A DNA stretch of 64,000 nt from Promicromonospora sukumoe 327MFSha3.1 (GCF_000385135.1 NZ_ARQM01000010.1:372001-436000), one strand, 5' to 3'; positions 16,708 through 25,370 are shown, counted from the stretch's first letter. Numbers and translations are program-made. Notes: generated by a model not told the origin, from the sequence alone.

Positions 16708-17550
16708 GTGGACCTGGACATCGACACCGTGCGCGTGGCGCGCACCCGCGCCGACTGCGTGCTGCGGCCCGGCGAGGCGTTCCTGGGCGGGGGCACGTTC
16801 CTGTACTCCGAGCCGGTGCCCGCCGGGGTGACCGGCCTGGTGGACCTCACGGGGCTCGGCTGGGAGCCGTGGTCCGTGGACGGGTCGGGGCTGCGGGTGG
16901 CCGGCACGTGCACCCTGGCGGAGCTGGTGTCGGGGCCGGGGGCGCTCGGCGGTGCAGCCGGGGCAACCGGCGCGGCAGCCGCGGGCCCGTATCGCGGGCT
17001 CGGGATCGTGCGGGAGTGCGTCTCGGCGCTGTCCCTGTCGGCGAAGGTCGCCCGGACCGCGACCGTGGGCGGCAACCTCGCACTGGCGCTGCCCGCCGGG
17101 TCGATGATCGGTCTGTTCGCGGCGCTCGGCGCCCGGGCGGTCGTCTGGACGGGCGCCGGTTCGCGCGAGGTCGCCGTGTCCGACCTGGTCACGGGCCCGG
17201 GCGTGGTCGCCCTGGAACCGGGCGAGGTGCTCCGCGAGGTGCGGGTGCCGGCCGCCGCGATCGGGCAGCGCACCGTGTTCCGCCGGGCGTCGCTCACCCC
17301 GACCGGCCGGACTGCGGCCATGGTGACGGGCCGCGCGGGCGAGCGGGCTCCTCGGATCGTCGTGACGGCGTCGGTGTCGGCGCCGCACGGCCTGTACGCC
17401 CGCGACCACGACATGCTGGACCGCTGGCTCGACTGGATCGGCAGCACCGTCGGCTGGTTCGAGGACACCCACGGCACCGCCGACTGGCGTGGCGCGATGA
17501 CGCGGCGCCTCGCGCACGAGGCGCTCGACGAGCTGGGCGGTGCGGCATGA
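16708..17550 (+). CDS. xanthine dehydrogenase FAD-binding subunit
   Basis: A 280-residue protein of the CoxM/XdhB type, which passes electrons from the Fe-S clusters to FAD and then to NAD or oxygen. The FAD pyrophosphate loop is seen in [11 protein letters not shown] and the isoalloxazine region in [20 protein letters not shown]. The C-terminal FAD-linked domain follows. It is slightly shorter than many homologues. GTG at 16708 begins ten bases after the regulator stop. The next gene encodes the Fe-S and molybdenum portions, so the two products would form the functional dehydrogenase. Confidence 0.87.
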   Translation: MDLDIDTVRVARTRADCVLRPGEAFLGGGTFLYSEPVPAGVTGLVDLTGLGWEPWSVDGSGLRVAGTCTLAELVSGPGALGGAAGATGAAAAGPYRGLGIVRECVSALSLSAKVARTATVGGNLALALPAGSMIGLFAALGARAVVWTGAGSREVAVSDLVTGPGVVALEPGEVLREVRVPAAAIGQRTVFRRASLTPTGRTAAMVTGRAGERAPRIVVTASVSAPHGLYARDHDMLDRWLDWIGSTVGWFEDTHGTADWRGAMTRRLAHEALDELGGAA

Positions 17551-17560
17551 ACACGTGCAG

Positions 17561-17667
17561 GGGGACATATCACCGCGGGGAAACGTGTACTCCGCCAGGT
17601 GTGTTGCTCTGCGTCGACAATGTCTACCCAGAGCAACACACCTCGGAGGAATGGACTTTCCCCGAGA
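17561..17667. repeat. palindromic element, copy 1, flanked by GCATGA
   Basis: A hairpin (arms 17598-17610, GGTGTGTTGCTCT, and 17630-17642) around a GTCGACAATGTCTAC loop forms the core of a roughly 110-bp element. A second copy lies at 31827-31937 in opposite orientation, sharing GGACAT-n-TC-n-CCGC-n-GGG and AAACGT as well as the core. It separates two genes whose neighbours overlap by four bases. A GCATGA is found at 17545-17550 and again at 17775-17780, so a larger insert of about 230 bp with a 6-bp target duplication is possible. Confidence 0.75.
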
Positions 17668-17776
17668 CGCTCCACAACCTGACGGGTTCGGCTGGCCCGG
17701 CCAGCCGGCGGCAGCGCAGGGTTCCCCGGCCCCGGCCCCGGCCCCGGCCTCGGCCGATGCGGACAGGGCGCGGCGC

Positions 17777-20700
17777 ATGAGGATCGACGGCGCCGACGTC
17801 ACGGCCGAGCCCCGGCCTGGCCAGTGCCTGCGCACCTTCCTGCGCGAACAGGGCACCACCGCCGTGAAGAAGGGGTGCGACGCGGGCGACTGCGGCGCGT
17901 GCACCGTGCTGCTCGACGGCGCCCCGGTGCAGTCGTGCCTGGTGCCCGCGCACCGCGCCGTCGACGCCGAGGTGGTCACGGCGGCCGGGCTCGGCCGGTT
18001 CGGCCCGGGCGGCGACCCGGACGCCGACGCCGACACCCTGCACCCCGTGCAGCGCGCCTTCGTCGAGGCCGCCGGCTTCCAGTGCGGCTTCTGCACGGCG
18101 GGCATGGTGTGCACCATCGCCGGTTCGCGGGCCGAGCCCGCCACGCCGCCGGCTGAGCCCGCCACGCCGCCGGTCGAGCCCGCCACACCGCTGGTCGAGC
18201 CCGCCCCTCCGCTGGTCGAGCTTGTCGAGACCTGGGTCTCGACAAGCTCGACCAGCGACGGCCCGACGACCAGCGACGGCCCGACGACCAGCGACGGCCC
18301 GACGACCAGCGACGGCCCGACGACCAGCGACGGCCCGACGACCAGCGACGGCCCGACGACCAGCGACGGCCCGACGACCAGCGACGGCCCGACGACCAGC
18401 GACGGCCCGACGACCAGCGACGGCCGGACGACCGGCGACGGCCCGACGACCAGCGACGGCCGGACGACCGGCGACGGCCCGACGACCAGCGACGGCCCGA
18501 CGACCAGCGACGGCCGGACGACCGGCGACCCGACGACCGGCGACGGCCTCTCGACCGCCGAGCTCCTCAAGGGCAACCTCTGCCGCTGCACCGGGTACCG
18601 GTCGATCCGGGACGCCATCGCCGGACGCGTGAACACCGAGGTCGCGGAGCCGGGCGCCGCGTTCGGCCGGGCCGTCGTCGCGCCGGCCGCGGCCCGGATC
18701 GTGCGCGGGCGCGAGCCGTACACCCTGGACGAGCCGGAACCGCCCGGCCTGCTGCACGTCGCCGTGCTCGGCAGCCCGCACCCGCACGCACGGATCACCC
18801 GCATCGACGCGACCGCGGCCCGGCAGGCGCCCGGCGTGCACCTGGTGCTCACGCACCACGACGTCCCGGACACCCTCTACTCGACCGGGCGGCACCAGAA
18901 CCGGCTCGACGACCCCGACGACACCCGCATGCTCGACCCCGTGCTGCGGTTCGTCGGCCAGCGCGTCGCGGTCGCCGTCGCCGAGACGCCCCGGCAGGCC
19001 CGCGACGCGCTCGCCCGGGTGCGGGTCGAGTACGAGGTGCTGCCCGCCGTCCTCGACCCCGAGGCCGCACGCAGCCCCGGCGCACCCGTGCTGCACCCCG
19101 GCAAGACGCCCGCGGAGCACCGCGTCGCGGAGGCGGGCCGCAACGTCGTCGCGCAGGTCCACGAGGAGTACGCCGCACCCGGGCAGGACGGCGTCGAGGC
19201 GGCCCTGGCGGCGTCGGCGGCCACCGTGACCGGGACCTGGACCACGGCCCGCGTGAACCACGTCGCGCTGGAGACGCACGGCGCCCGCGCCTGGCTGGAG
19301 CCCGGCGAGGACGGCGAGGACGCCGAACCGGCGACCGGTCCAGGGCAGCGCGTGCTGCACGTGCGCACCTCCACGCAGGTGCCGTTCCTCGTGCGCGACG
19401 AGCTCGCCCGGCTCCTGGACCTGCCGCAGGACCAGGTCCGCGTGGTCGCGGGCCGGGTCGGCGGCGGGTTCGGCGGCAAGCAGGAGCTGCTCGTGGAGGA
19501 CGTCGTCGCGCTCGCGACCCTGCGCACCGGACGGCCCGTGCAGTGGGAGCTCAGCCGCACCGAGCAGTTCACGACCGTGCCGTGCCGTCACCCGTTCCGG
19601 GTCACGGTGCGCGCCGGGGCGACCGCGGACGGGGAGCTCACGGCGCTCGCGATCGACGTGCTGGCCGACACCGGCGCCTACGGCAACCACGCGCCCGGCG
19701 TCATGTTCCACGGCGTGCACGAGTCCATGGCCGTGTACCGCGCCCCGAACAAGCGCGTCGACGCCGAGTCGGTCTACACCAACAACCTGCCCTCCGGCGC
19801 GTTCCGCGGGTACGGGCTGGGGCAGGTGCAGTTCGCGATCGAGGGCGCGCTCGACGAGCTCGCGGCGCGCCTCGACGCCGACCCGGTCGAGCTGCGCCGC
19901 CGCAACGTGATCCGCCCGGGCGACCCGTTCGTCGTCGGCCAACCGGTGGACGGGGACCTGGAGTACGGGTCCTACGGCCTGGACCAGTGCCTCGACCTCG
20001 TCGACGACGCGCTGGCCTCCGGCCGCGGCGAGACCGCACCGGACGGCTGGGCCGAGGGGCGCGGGGTGGCGCTCGCGATGATCGCGACCATCCCGCCGCG
20101 CGGGCACCACACGCACGCCCGGGTCACGGTCGCGCCCGACGGCGACTTCGTGGTCGATGTCGGCACCGCCGAGTTCGGCAACGGCACCACGACGGTGCAC
20201 GCGCAGCTCGCGGCGACGGAGCTGGGCGTGCCGGTCGAGCGGGTGCGGGTGCGCCCGTCGGACACGGCGACGTCCGGCCACGACACGGGCGCCTTCGGCT
20301 CCGCGGGCTCGGTGGTGGCGGGCCTGGCGGTCCAGCGCGCGGCGGCGGCCCTCCGCGCGGAGCTCGACGCGGTGGTCTCGACAGGCTCGACCAGCGGTGG
20401 ACCAGGCTCGACCAGCGGTGGACCCGTTGGTCGAGCCTGTCGAGACCTGGTGGGGATGACCGCCGAGGCCACGCACGACGGCTCGCCCCGGTCCGTCGCG
20501 TTCAACGTGCACGGGTTCCGCGTCGCGGTGCAGCGCGAGACCGGCGCCGTGCGGATCCTCCAGTCCGTGCAGGCCGCCGACGCCGGCGTCGTGATCAACC
20601 CCGAACAGCTCCGCGGGCAGGTCGAGGGCGGGGTGGCGCAGGCGATCGGCTCGGCCCTGACCGAGCAGCTCGTGGTGCGCGACGGCGTGGTCGTGACCGA

Positions 20701-20962
20701 CCGGCTGCGGCACTACCGCGTGCCGCAGGCCGCCGACGTCCCCGACACCGAGGTGCTGTTCGCCGACACCGTCGACCGGCTCGGGCCCCGCGGCGCCAAG
20801 TCGATGAGCGAGGCGCCCTACAACCCGGTGGCCCCGGCGCTGGCCAACGCGATCGCCGACGCGACCGGCGTCCGCCCGCGCGACCTGCCGATGCGCCCCG
20901 ACCGGCTGTGGGCGCTGCTGCGCGCTACAGCGACCGCACCGACCGGCCGTGCGGGTCGGTGA
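17777..20962 (+). CDS. xanthine dehydrogenase, fused 2Fe-2S and molybdopterin subunits with tandem-repeat insert
   Basis: A 1061-residue fusion. Residues 1-275 are the double 2Fe-2S domain: Cys34, Cys39, Cys42 and Cys54 for the plant-type cluster, Cys103/Cys106 and Cys269/Cys271 for the helical cluster. Those last two pairs are normally about 30 residues apart; here 162 residues separate them because of a palindrome (residues 146-159) and fifteen 18-bp repeats encoding TSDGPT. The rest is the molybdenum-binding portion, with [26 protein letters not shown] and the catalytic-Glu region [13 protein letters not shown] second palindrome is inserted at about residues 866-891. ATG at 17777 is the likely start; the frame stays open upstream but into repeat DNA. 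Confidence 0.88.
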   Translation: MRIDGADVTAEPRPGQCLRTFLREQGTTAVKKGCDAGDCGACTVLLDGAPVQSCLVPAHRAVDAEVVTAAGLGRFGPGGDPDADADTLHPVQRAFVEAAGFQCGFCTAGMVCTIAGSRAEPATPPAEPATPPVEPATPLVEPAPPLVELVETWVSTSSTSDGPTTSDGPTTSDGPTTSDGPTTSDGPTTSDGPTTSDGPTTSDGPTTSDGPTTSDGRTTGDGPTTSDGRTTGDGPTTSDGPTTSDGRTTGDPTTGDGLSTAELLKGNLCRCTGYRSIRDAIAGRVNTEVAEPGAAFGRAVVAPAAARIVRGREPYTLDEPEPPGLLHVAVLGSPHPHARITRIDATAARQAPGVHLVLTHHDVPDTLYSTGRHQNRLDDPDDTRMLDPVLRFVGQRVAVAVAETPRQARDALARVRVEYEVLPAVLDPEAARSPGAPVLHPGKTPAEHRVAEAGRNVVAQVHEEYAAPGQDGVEAALAASAATVTGTWTTARVNHVALETHGARAWLEPGEDGEDAEPATGPGQRVLHVRTSTQVPFLVRDELARLLDLPQDQVRVVAGRVGGGFGGKQELLVEDVVALATLRTGRPVQWELSRTEQFTTVPCRHPFRVTVRAGATADGELTALAIDVLADTGAYGNHAPGVMFHGVHESMAVYRAPNKRVDAESVYTNNLPSGAFRGYGLGQVQFAIEGALDELAARLDADPVELRRRNVIRPGDPFVVGQPVDGDLEYGSYGLDQCLDLVDDALASGRGETAPDGWAEGRGVALAMIATIPPRGHHTHARVTVAPDGDFVVDVGTAEFGNGTTTVHAQLAATELGVPVERVRVRPSDTATSGHDTGAFGSAGSVVAGLAVQRAAAALRAELDAVVSTGSTSGGPGSTSGGPVGRACRDLVGMTAEATHDGSPRSVAFNVHGFRVAVQRETGAVRILQSVQAADAGVVINPEQLRGQVEGGVAQAIGSALTEQLVVRDGVVVTDRLRHYRVPQAADVPDTEVLFADTVDRLGPRGAKSMSEAPYNPVAPALANAIADATGVRPRDLPMRPDRLWALLRATATAPTGRAGR
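18212..18255. repeat. GGTCGAG-type palindrome inside the Fe-S domain
   Basis: A near-perfect hairpin starting CTGGTCGAGCTTGTCGAGAC and returning through GTCTCGACAAGCTCGACCAG with a short GGG-containing loop. It is read in frame as [15 protein letters not shown]. The same palindrome family appears between genes at 26944, 32774 and 57461 and in other coding regions at 20374 and 40018. Confidence 0.9.
18251..18535 (+). repeat. 18-bp tandem repeat array encoding TSDGPT hexapeptides
   Basis: Fifteen consecutive 18-bp units, ACCAGCGACGGCCCGACG and variants, are followed by one 15-bp degenerate unit. The first nine units are identical; the later ones alternate AGC/GGC and CCC/CGG. Because 18 is a multiple of three, expansion or contraction keeps the frame. 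The unit begins exactly at the last bases of the preceding palindrome (ACCAGCG), which suggests the array grew from its edge. Confidence 0.95.
20374..20449. repeat. second GGTCGAG-type palindrome inside the molybdenum domain
   Basis: GGTCTCGACAGGCTCGACCAG (20374 onward) pairs with TTGGTCGAGCCTGTCGAGACC ending at 20449; a partial duplicate GGCTCGACCAGCGGTGGACC lies between the arms. It is translated in frame as a Ser/Thr/Gly-rich stretch of about 26 residues in the molybdenum-binding part. Confidence 0.88.
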
Positions 20963-21092
20963 GCGCCACGGGTTCGCCGTCCCGGGCCAGGATGAACTGG
21001 GGATCCGCGCCCGCGGGCAGCCTCGCGGCGACGTCTGGCAGCACGGTCCAGCCCTCGTTGCTGAGCCAGACGACGCCGCGACCAGCCGGGTT
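20925..21092 (-). pseudogene. C-terminal remnant of an unidentified gene
   Basis: On the minus strand a coherent, compositionally protein-like frame of 55 codons ends in TAG at 20925. It contains GVVWLSNEGWTVLPDVAARL, followed about seven residues later by [18 protein letters not shown]. It has no plausible start, runs upstream into palindromic repeat DNA, and overlaps the end of the dehydrogenase gene by 38 bp. It looks like the tail of a gene whose front was lost, perhaps in the rearrangement that brought the repeat. I do not recognise the family. Confidence 0.45.
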
Positions 21093-21169
21093 GCAATGAG
21101 ACCGGTCGGTTGCAATGAGACCGGTCCGTCAACCGACCGGTCTCGATGCAACCGACCGATCTCGAAACC
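21089..21169. repeat. GGTTGCAATGAGACCGGTC repeat cluster
   Basis: Two perfect tandem copies of a 19-bp unit (21089-21107 and 21108-21126) are followed by two inverted, slightly diverged copies (AACCGACCGGTCTCGATGCA and AACCGACCGATCTCGA). The whole could fold into a long hairpin. With the gene remnant it fills the 310-bp gap between the dehydrogenase and deaminase genes, and may end transcription of the operon. Confidence 0.85.
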
Positions 21170-21203
21170 TGGGGCCCGACCAGGGAACCAATGCAACCCG
21201 GGT

Positions 21204-21217
21204 GAAACGGGCGTTTC
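21204..21217. promoter_or_regulatory. GAAACGGGCGTTTC palindrome upstream of guanine deaminase
   Basis: A perfect 14-bp dyad (GAAACG-GG-CGTTTC) lies 55 bp before the deaminase start; another GTTGAAACG half-site follows at about 21243. Similar GAAAC half-sites precede uraD. This may be the operator of the operon's RpiR regulator. Confidence 0.4.
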
Positions 21218-21272
21218 GATCAGGTCACCTCCTGGGAACGCAGTTGAAACGCGGCGGTGCGAGCATCGAAGG

Positions 21273-21791
21273 GTGAGCAGCGCACCCGACACCTCCGGCC
21301 CACCGTTCCGGGCCTCCGCCGGCCCCGCGGACGCCGCCTGGCTCGCCCGCGCCGTCGAGGTCGCCTCCCGGAACGTGGCCGACGGCGGTGGCCCCTTCGG
21401 GGCCGTCGTCGTGCGCGGGGGCACCGAGATCGCGGCCGCCGGCAACCGCGTGACCCGGGACCTCGACCCCACGGCCCACGCCGAGGTGGTCGCGATCCGC
21501 GCGGCCTGCCAGGCGCTGGGCACGTTCTCGCTGGCCGGCACCACGCTGTACGCCTCGTGCGAGCCGTGCCCGCTGTGCCTCTCGGCGGCCCTGTGGGCCC
21601 GGGTGGACCGCGTCGTCTTCGCCGCGGACCGGCACGACGCCGAGCGCGCCGGATTCGACGACCGCGAGTTCTACGAGCTGCTCGACCGCGACCGCTCGAC
21701 GTGGCCCAACCCCGTCGTCGAGCACCGGATCGAGCGCGCCGGCGAGCCGTTCGAGGCCTGGCGCGAGCACACCACGCGCATCCCGTACTGA
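21273..21791 (+). CDS. guanine deaminase-type nucleoside/nucleobase deaminase
   Basis: A 172-residue zinc deaminase of the CMP/dCMP family. The zinc ligands and catalytic Glu are in PTAHAEVVAI, and the two Cys ligands in CEPCPLCLSA. The C-terminal segment and EHTTRIPY end resemble guanine deaminases of the GuaD type rather than tRNA adenosine deaminases. In this locus it would make xanthine from guanine, feeding the dehydrogenase upstream. GTG at 21273 follows a GAGCAT box six bases upstream, consistent with a separate leaderless promoter. Specificity is inferred from context. Confidence 0.82.
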   Translation: MSSAPDTSGPPFRASAGPADAAWLARAVEVASRNVADGGGPFGAVVVRGGTEIAAAGNRVTRDLDPTAHAEVVAIRAACQALGTFSLAGTTLYASCEPCPLCLSAALWARVDRVVFAADRHDAERAGFDDREFYELLDRDRSTWPNPVVEHRIERAGEPFEAWREHTTRIPY

Positions 21792-21879
21792 CACGCGCCG
21801 GGGGATCCCCGGAGCAGACCTCGTCCGGTACGTTTTACGGCGGTGCACCCGGCCGACGCCGGGCAGGACGGAGCAGACC

Positions 21880-22464
21880 ATGGATGCCAGGAACCGCACG
21901 ACGACGGTCGGGATCGTGCTCGCGGCCGGCGCGGGCAGCCGGTTCGGCATGCCCAAGGCGCTCGCCCGCACCGACGGCGGCACGCCCTGGCTCGAGCTCG
22001 CCTGCCAGGCGCTGGTCGACGGCGGGTGCGCCGACGTCGTCGTCGTGCTCGGCGCGAGGTCCGACGAGGCCGAGGGGCTCGCGCAGGCCGGCGCCACGTC
22101 CGTGGTCGCCGACCAGTGGGAGACCGGGCTCGCGGCGTCGCTGCGCACCGGCCTGGCCTCGGCGCAGGAGACCGGCGCGGACGCCGCCGTCGTCTCCCTG
22201 GTGGACCTGCCCGGCCTGCGGCCCGACGCCGTCCGGCGGGTGCTGGAGCCGTTCGGCGAGCCGGACGCCGCCCGTGGCGCCCTCGCCCGCGCCACCTACG
22301 ACGGCCGCCCCGGGCACCCCGTGCTGCTGGGCCGCGAGCACTGGGAGCCGCTCGCCGGCTCGGTCCGCGGGGACTCGGGCGCCGGGCTGTACCTGCGCAC
22401 GCACGGCGCCGTCGGCATCGACTGCACCGACCTCGGCGGCGGGGACGACGTCGATCGCTGGTGA
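21880..22464 (+). CDS. mocA: MobA-like molybdenum cofactor nucleotidyltransferase
   Basis: A 194-residue NTP transferase. The nucleotide-binding signature is IVLAAGAGSRFGMPKAL, and the metal-binding Asp region is VVSLVDLPGLRPD. It ends CTDLGGGDDVDRW, resembling the LxDIDTPED-type end of MocA proteins. MocA adds CMP to molybdopterin to form the cofactor form used by xanthine-dehydrogenase-family enzymes. Its place beside such an enzyme supports that role. It starts 88 bp after the deaminase gene and appears to be the last gene of the purine locus. Confidence 0.85.
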   Translation: MDARNRTTTVGIVLAAGAGSRFGMPKALARTDGGTPWLELACQALVDGGCADVVVVLGARSDEAEGLAQAGATSVVADQWETGLAASLRTGLASAQETGADAAVVSLVDLPGLRPDAVRRVLEPFGEPDAARGALARATYDGRPGHPVLLGREHWEPLAGSVRGDSGAGLYLRTHGAVGIDCTDLGGGDDVDRW

Positions 22465-22579
22465 TTCACCCCCGGGGTAGGGGCAGCCCCACCACCCGAT
22501 CCGGGTGATCCCTGAGGTTTCCCCCGGTCCTGCCCGAATCCTGTCGCCGCGACCGGTTCGGCTACGTAGTCTCGGAAAC

Positions 22580-23839
22580 GTGGAGGCCACGGAACTCGCC
22601 CGCCTGCAGTTCGCGCTGCTGGCCGCTGTGCACTTCCTCTTCGTGCTGCTCACGCTCGGGCTCGGCCCCGTGGTGGCGATCTTCAACACGCGCTGGGCCC
22701 GCGCCACGGGCCCGCGCGCCGTCGTGCTGGGGAACGCGACCCGGTTCTGGGGCCAGATCTACCTGGTGAACTACGCGCTCGGCATCGCGGCCGGGATCGT
22801 GCTGGAGCTGCAGTTCGGGCTGCACTTCCCGGGCCTGCTCGACGTCGCCGGCGAGGTCTTCGGGGCGCCGCTCGCCGTGGAGACGCTCGTGGCGTTCTTC
22901 CTGGAGTCCACGCTGCTGGGCCTGTGGGTGTTCGGCTGGCACCTGTTCCCGCGCGGGCTGCACGCCGCCATCTTCTGGGCCGTGGTGCTCACCGGCTACG
23001 CCTCCGCCTTCGCGGTCATGGTCGCCAACGGGTTCCTGCGCAACCCCGTGGGGTACGTGCTGGAGGGCCCGCCCGACGCCCAGGTCGCCAGCATCACCGA
23101 CTTCGGCGCGCTGGTCGCCAACCCGGCCGCGCTCGTGTCCGGCCTGCACGTCGTGGGCGCCTGTCTGATGGCCGGCGGGTTCGTGCTCGTAGGCGTCTCC
23201 GCGTGGCACCTGCGGCGCGTGGGCGGTGGCGAGCGCCTGCCGGTGAGCCCCGACGAGGACCTCTGGCGCCGGTCCATGCGGGCGGGGATCTGGACGGGCC
23301 TGGTGGGCGTGCTGTTCGTGCAGGCGTTCGGGTACGCCCAGTTCGGCTACATCGAGGGAGGCTTCGGCGAGAATGCCGCCGTCGGCGTGCTGCTCGAGGT
23401 CATGATGCGGTCCGCGGACCTGGTGTTCCTGGGCGCCCTGGTGCTCCCGCTGCTGCTCATCGGGGGTGCCCTGTTCCGGATGCGCGGCCGCCGCACCCTC
23501 TACGCGGTGCTCACGGCCCTGCTCCCGCTGCCGTTCCTCGTCGGGATCGCGGGCTGGCTGGTGCGGGAGCTGGGGCGGCAGCCGTGGGTGATCCAGGGCG
23601 TGCTGCGGGTCGACCAGGTCACCTCCGACCAGTCGGCGCGCGCCGTCCTGGCCTCGCTGGTGCTGCTCGCGGGCCTCATGGTGACGCTCGCCGTCCTCGA
23701 CTGGTGGGTCCTGACGCGGCTCGCCCGCGCCGGGACCGACCGGCTCGTGCTCGGGGCCGCGCCGGCCGACGTCCTGCGGGACGACGGCGCGGACGACGCC
23801 GTGCTGCTCCGCTTCGGGCCGCCGCAGGAGACCCGATGA
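22580..23839 (+). CDS. cydA: cytochrome bd ubiquinol/menaquinol oxidase subunit I
   Basis: A 419-residue integral membrane protein, about nine helices. It begins VEATELARLQFALLAAVHF with the N-terminal helix carrying a heme-ligand His; RFWGQIYLVNYALGIAAGIV and FFLESTLLGLWVFGW are standard CydA segments, and ELGRQPWVIQG is the conserved GRQPW motif near the quinol site. The Q-loop is short, as in most actinobacteria. The subunit carries the hemes and oxidises quinol. The GTG start at 22580 follows a TAGTCT box by seven bases, so the mRNA may be leaderless. It overlaps cydB by four bases. Confidence 0.93.
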   Translation: MEATELARLQFALLAAVHFLFVLLTLGLGPVVAIFNTRWARATGPRAVVLGNATRFWGQIYLVNYALGIAAGIVLELQFGLHFPGLLDVAGEVFGAPLAVETLVAFFLESTLLGLWVFGWHLFPRGLHAAIFWAVVLTGYASAFAVMVANGFLRNPVGYVLEGPPDAQVASITDFGALVANPAALVSGLHVVGACLMAGGFVLVGVSAWHLRRVGGGERLPVSPDEDLWRRSMRAGIWTGLVGVLFVQAFGYAQFGYIEGGFGENAAVGVLLEVMMRSADLVFLGALVLPLLLIGGALFRMRGRRTLYAVLTALLPLPFLVGIAGWLVRELGRQPWVIQGVLRVDQVTSDQSARAVLASLVLLAGLMVTLAVLDWWVLTRLARAGTDRLVLGAAPADVLRDDGADDAVLLRFGPPQETR

Positions 23840-24591
23840 ACGCGTCGGCCTGGGCGGTGCTGCTCACCGTCCTGGTCACGGGGTGGGTGGTGCTCGACGG
23901 CGCCGTCCAGGGCGCGGGCGCCACCCTGCTGCAGGAGCACGGCCAGGACGGCAAGGAACGACGCCGGGAGCCGGCCGAGCGCCGGCTCGTGCTCGGCGCG
24001 GTCGGCCCGCTGCTGCTGCCCGGGGAGGTGTGGCTGATCGCCGCGCTCGGCGTGCTGATCGGTGTGTTCCCGCACGCCGAGGCCGACCTGCTCCGGGCCG
24101 GGTACCCGGTGGCGATCACGCTGGTCGGCTCCTGGGCCCTGCGCGACGCCGGGATCTGGCTGCGCAGCCGCCGTCCCGGGAACGTGTGGCGCGACGTGTG
24201 GGACGTCGTGCTGGTGGTCGCGAGCATCACGCTCGCCGGGAGCTGGGGCGCGCTGCTCGGCGTCGCCTGGGGGAGCGGGCTCGCCGCGCTGGCCCTCGGC
24301 ATCGCGGCGGTCGTGGTCACGCGCCTGCACGGCGACGCCGTCGTCGCCTGGCGCCTGCGCCGCAGCGGGCCGCTGCCGGTGGTCGTCACGTCGGTGATGG
24401 TCGCCGCGCCCGTGGTCGGCACGGCGCTCGCGGCGTGGCCGCGGCTCGTCCACGGCACGGTCTCCGAGCCCACCATGGCGGCGCTCGGCGTCGTGGCGCT
24501 GGTGGTGCTGCCCGTGGTCCTCGCGCTGCAGGTGGCGGCCTGGTGGATCGTCTCCCGGCCCCTGGACAGCCGGGACACGCTGTTCTTCTGA
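23836..24591 (+). CDS. cydB: cytochrome bd oxidase subunit II, shortened
   Basis: A 251-residue membrane protein overlapping cydA by four bases. The N-terminal WVVLDGAVQGAGATLL corresponds to the family's LDGFDLGVG segment, and LPGEVWLIAALGVLIGVFP to the second helix. Usual CydB proteins have about 330-380 residues; this one lacks roughly a third and its N-terminal motif is divergent, so it may be a reduced subunit. Pairing with cydA makes the role secure enough. No cydC or cydD follows in this window. Confidence 0.82.
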   Translation: MNASAWAVLLTVLVTGWVVLDGAVQGAGATLLQEHGQDGKERRREPAERRLVLGAVGPLLLPGEVWLIAALGVLIGVFPHAEADLLRAGYPVAITLVGSWALRDAGIWLRSRRPGNVWRDVWDVVLVVASITLAGSWGALLGVAWGSGLAALALGIAAVVVTRLHGDAVVAWRLRRSGPLPVVVTSVMVAAPVVGTALAAWPRLVHGTVSEPTMAALGVVALVVLPVVLALQVAAWWIVSRPLDSRDTLFF

Positions 24592-24666
24592 CCCCCCGGA
24601 ACTTAGATCTCGAAACGGACGTATCGCCCCAGCGCACGACGAGATGCCGGTAAAGTCCTACCTACC

Positions 24667-25296
24667 ATGACCATGAAGAACCGCATCGTCTGCGCGCTGC
24701 TCGGCGCCCTGGCGTTCGCCACCGCGACCCTGCTCCTGCCGTGGCTCCCGGACGCTCTCGTGGGGCTGCTGGGGACCGGCGGGCTGCTGCTGTTCCTGGC
24801 CGCCCTGGTGCTGCCGACCAACTTCCGGCAGCCGCCCGTGCACAGCCTCGCGATCCTCGACAAGGGGTACCTGACGCCCGTCGAGATCCACCAGATCCTC
24901 GGGATCTGGCTGCCCTCGGGCAGCTCGGCCCTCGACGCCCGCGACGCGCAGTGGACGGTGGCCCGGCACGTCGCCAAGTGGCGCGCCGACCACGTGGTCA
25001 ACGTGATGGACTTCCACGGCGTGGTCGCCGAGCGCCGGGTCGACATGCTCTCGGTGGTGCAGTGGGTCGGCATCCAGCTCCTGCCGGCGTTCCTGGGCCT
25101 GATCTTCCTGATCCCGACGCTGGCGCTGAGCGGGTTCGACAAGATCAGCATCAACTTCCTGCAGACCCTCCTGCTCTTCGTGGTCTGGGGCGGCGTCGCG
25201 CTGCTGGCGCGCTGGATCCTGGAGAAGCACGTGATCCACCGGTTCGTGTGGGAGCCGGAGCTGACGGCGGACGGGACCCGGTTCGTGGAGCGGTGA
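24667..25296 (+). CDS. membrane protein of unknown function
   Basis: A 209-residue protein with four apparent membrane segments: two close together at the N-terminus ([19 protein letters not shown] and the following [12 protein letters not shown]) and two nearer the C-terminus ([20 protein letters not shown] and [17 protein letters not shown]). Between them is a soluble loop with conserved-looking polar residues ([23 protein letters not shown]). It stands between cydB and recO. A TAAAGT box at 24651 suggests its own promoter. I do not recognise the family. Confidence 0.75.
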   Translation: MTMKNRIVCALLGALAFATATLLLPWLPDALVGLLGTGGLLLFLAALVLPTNFRQPPVHSLAILDKGYLTPVEIHQILGIWLPSGSSALDARDAQWTVARHVAKWRADHVVNVMDFHGVVAERRVDMLSVVQWVGIQLLPAFLGLIFLIPTLALSGFDKISINFLQTLLLFVVWGGVALLARWILEKHVIHRFVWEPELTADGTRFVER

Positions 25297-25370
25297 CGCG
25301 GAGCGCAGCGCCGCGTCACCGCGACCCGCGGGTGTGCCGGAGTGTCGGTGACTGGGGGCAGAATGGCTCT

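Noticed and set aside
17547-17780. A 77-codon frame starting MNTC and ending at the start of the Fe-S/Mo subunit gene
   Set aside because: It is wholly made of the palindromic element and low-complexity DNA; the start and stop overlaps are explained by possible target duplication.
18251-18535. Regular short repeats that could be mistaken for a CRISPR array
   Set aside because: The units are contiguous 18-mers without unique spacers, lie in frame in a redox enzyme, and no cas genes are nearby.
20963-21272. A small plus-strand gene in the gap before the deaminase
   Set aside because: The open frame is through repeats and lacks a ribosome site; the deaminase family start is at 21273.
17624-21544. 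A minus-strand open frame of about 1300 codons opposite the dehydrogenase
   Set aside because: It is a high-GC shadow: repetitive, Arg/Val/Ala-rich, and without any recognisable domain, whereas the plus strand encodes clear motifs.
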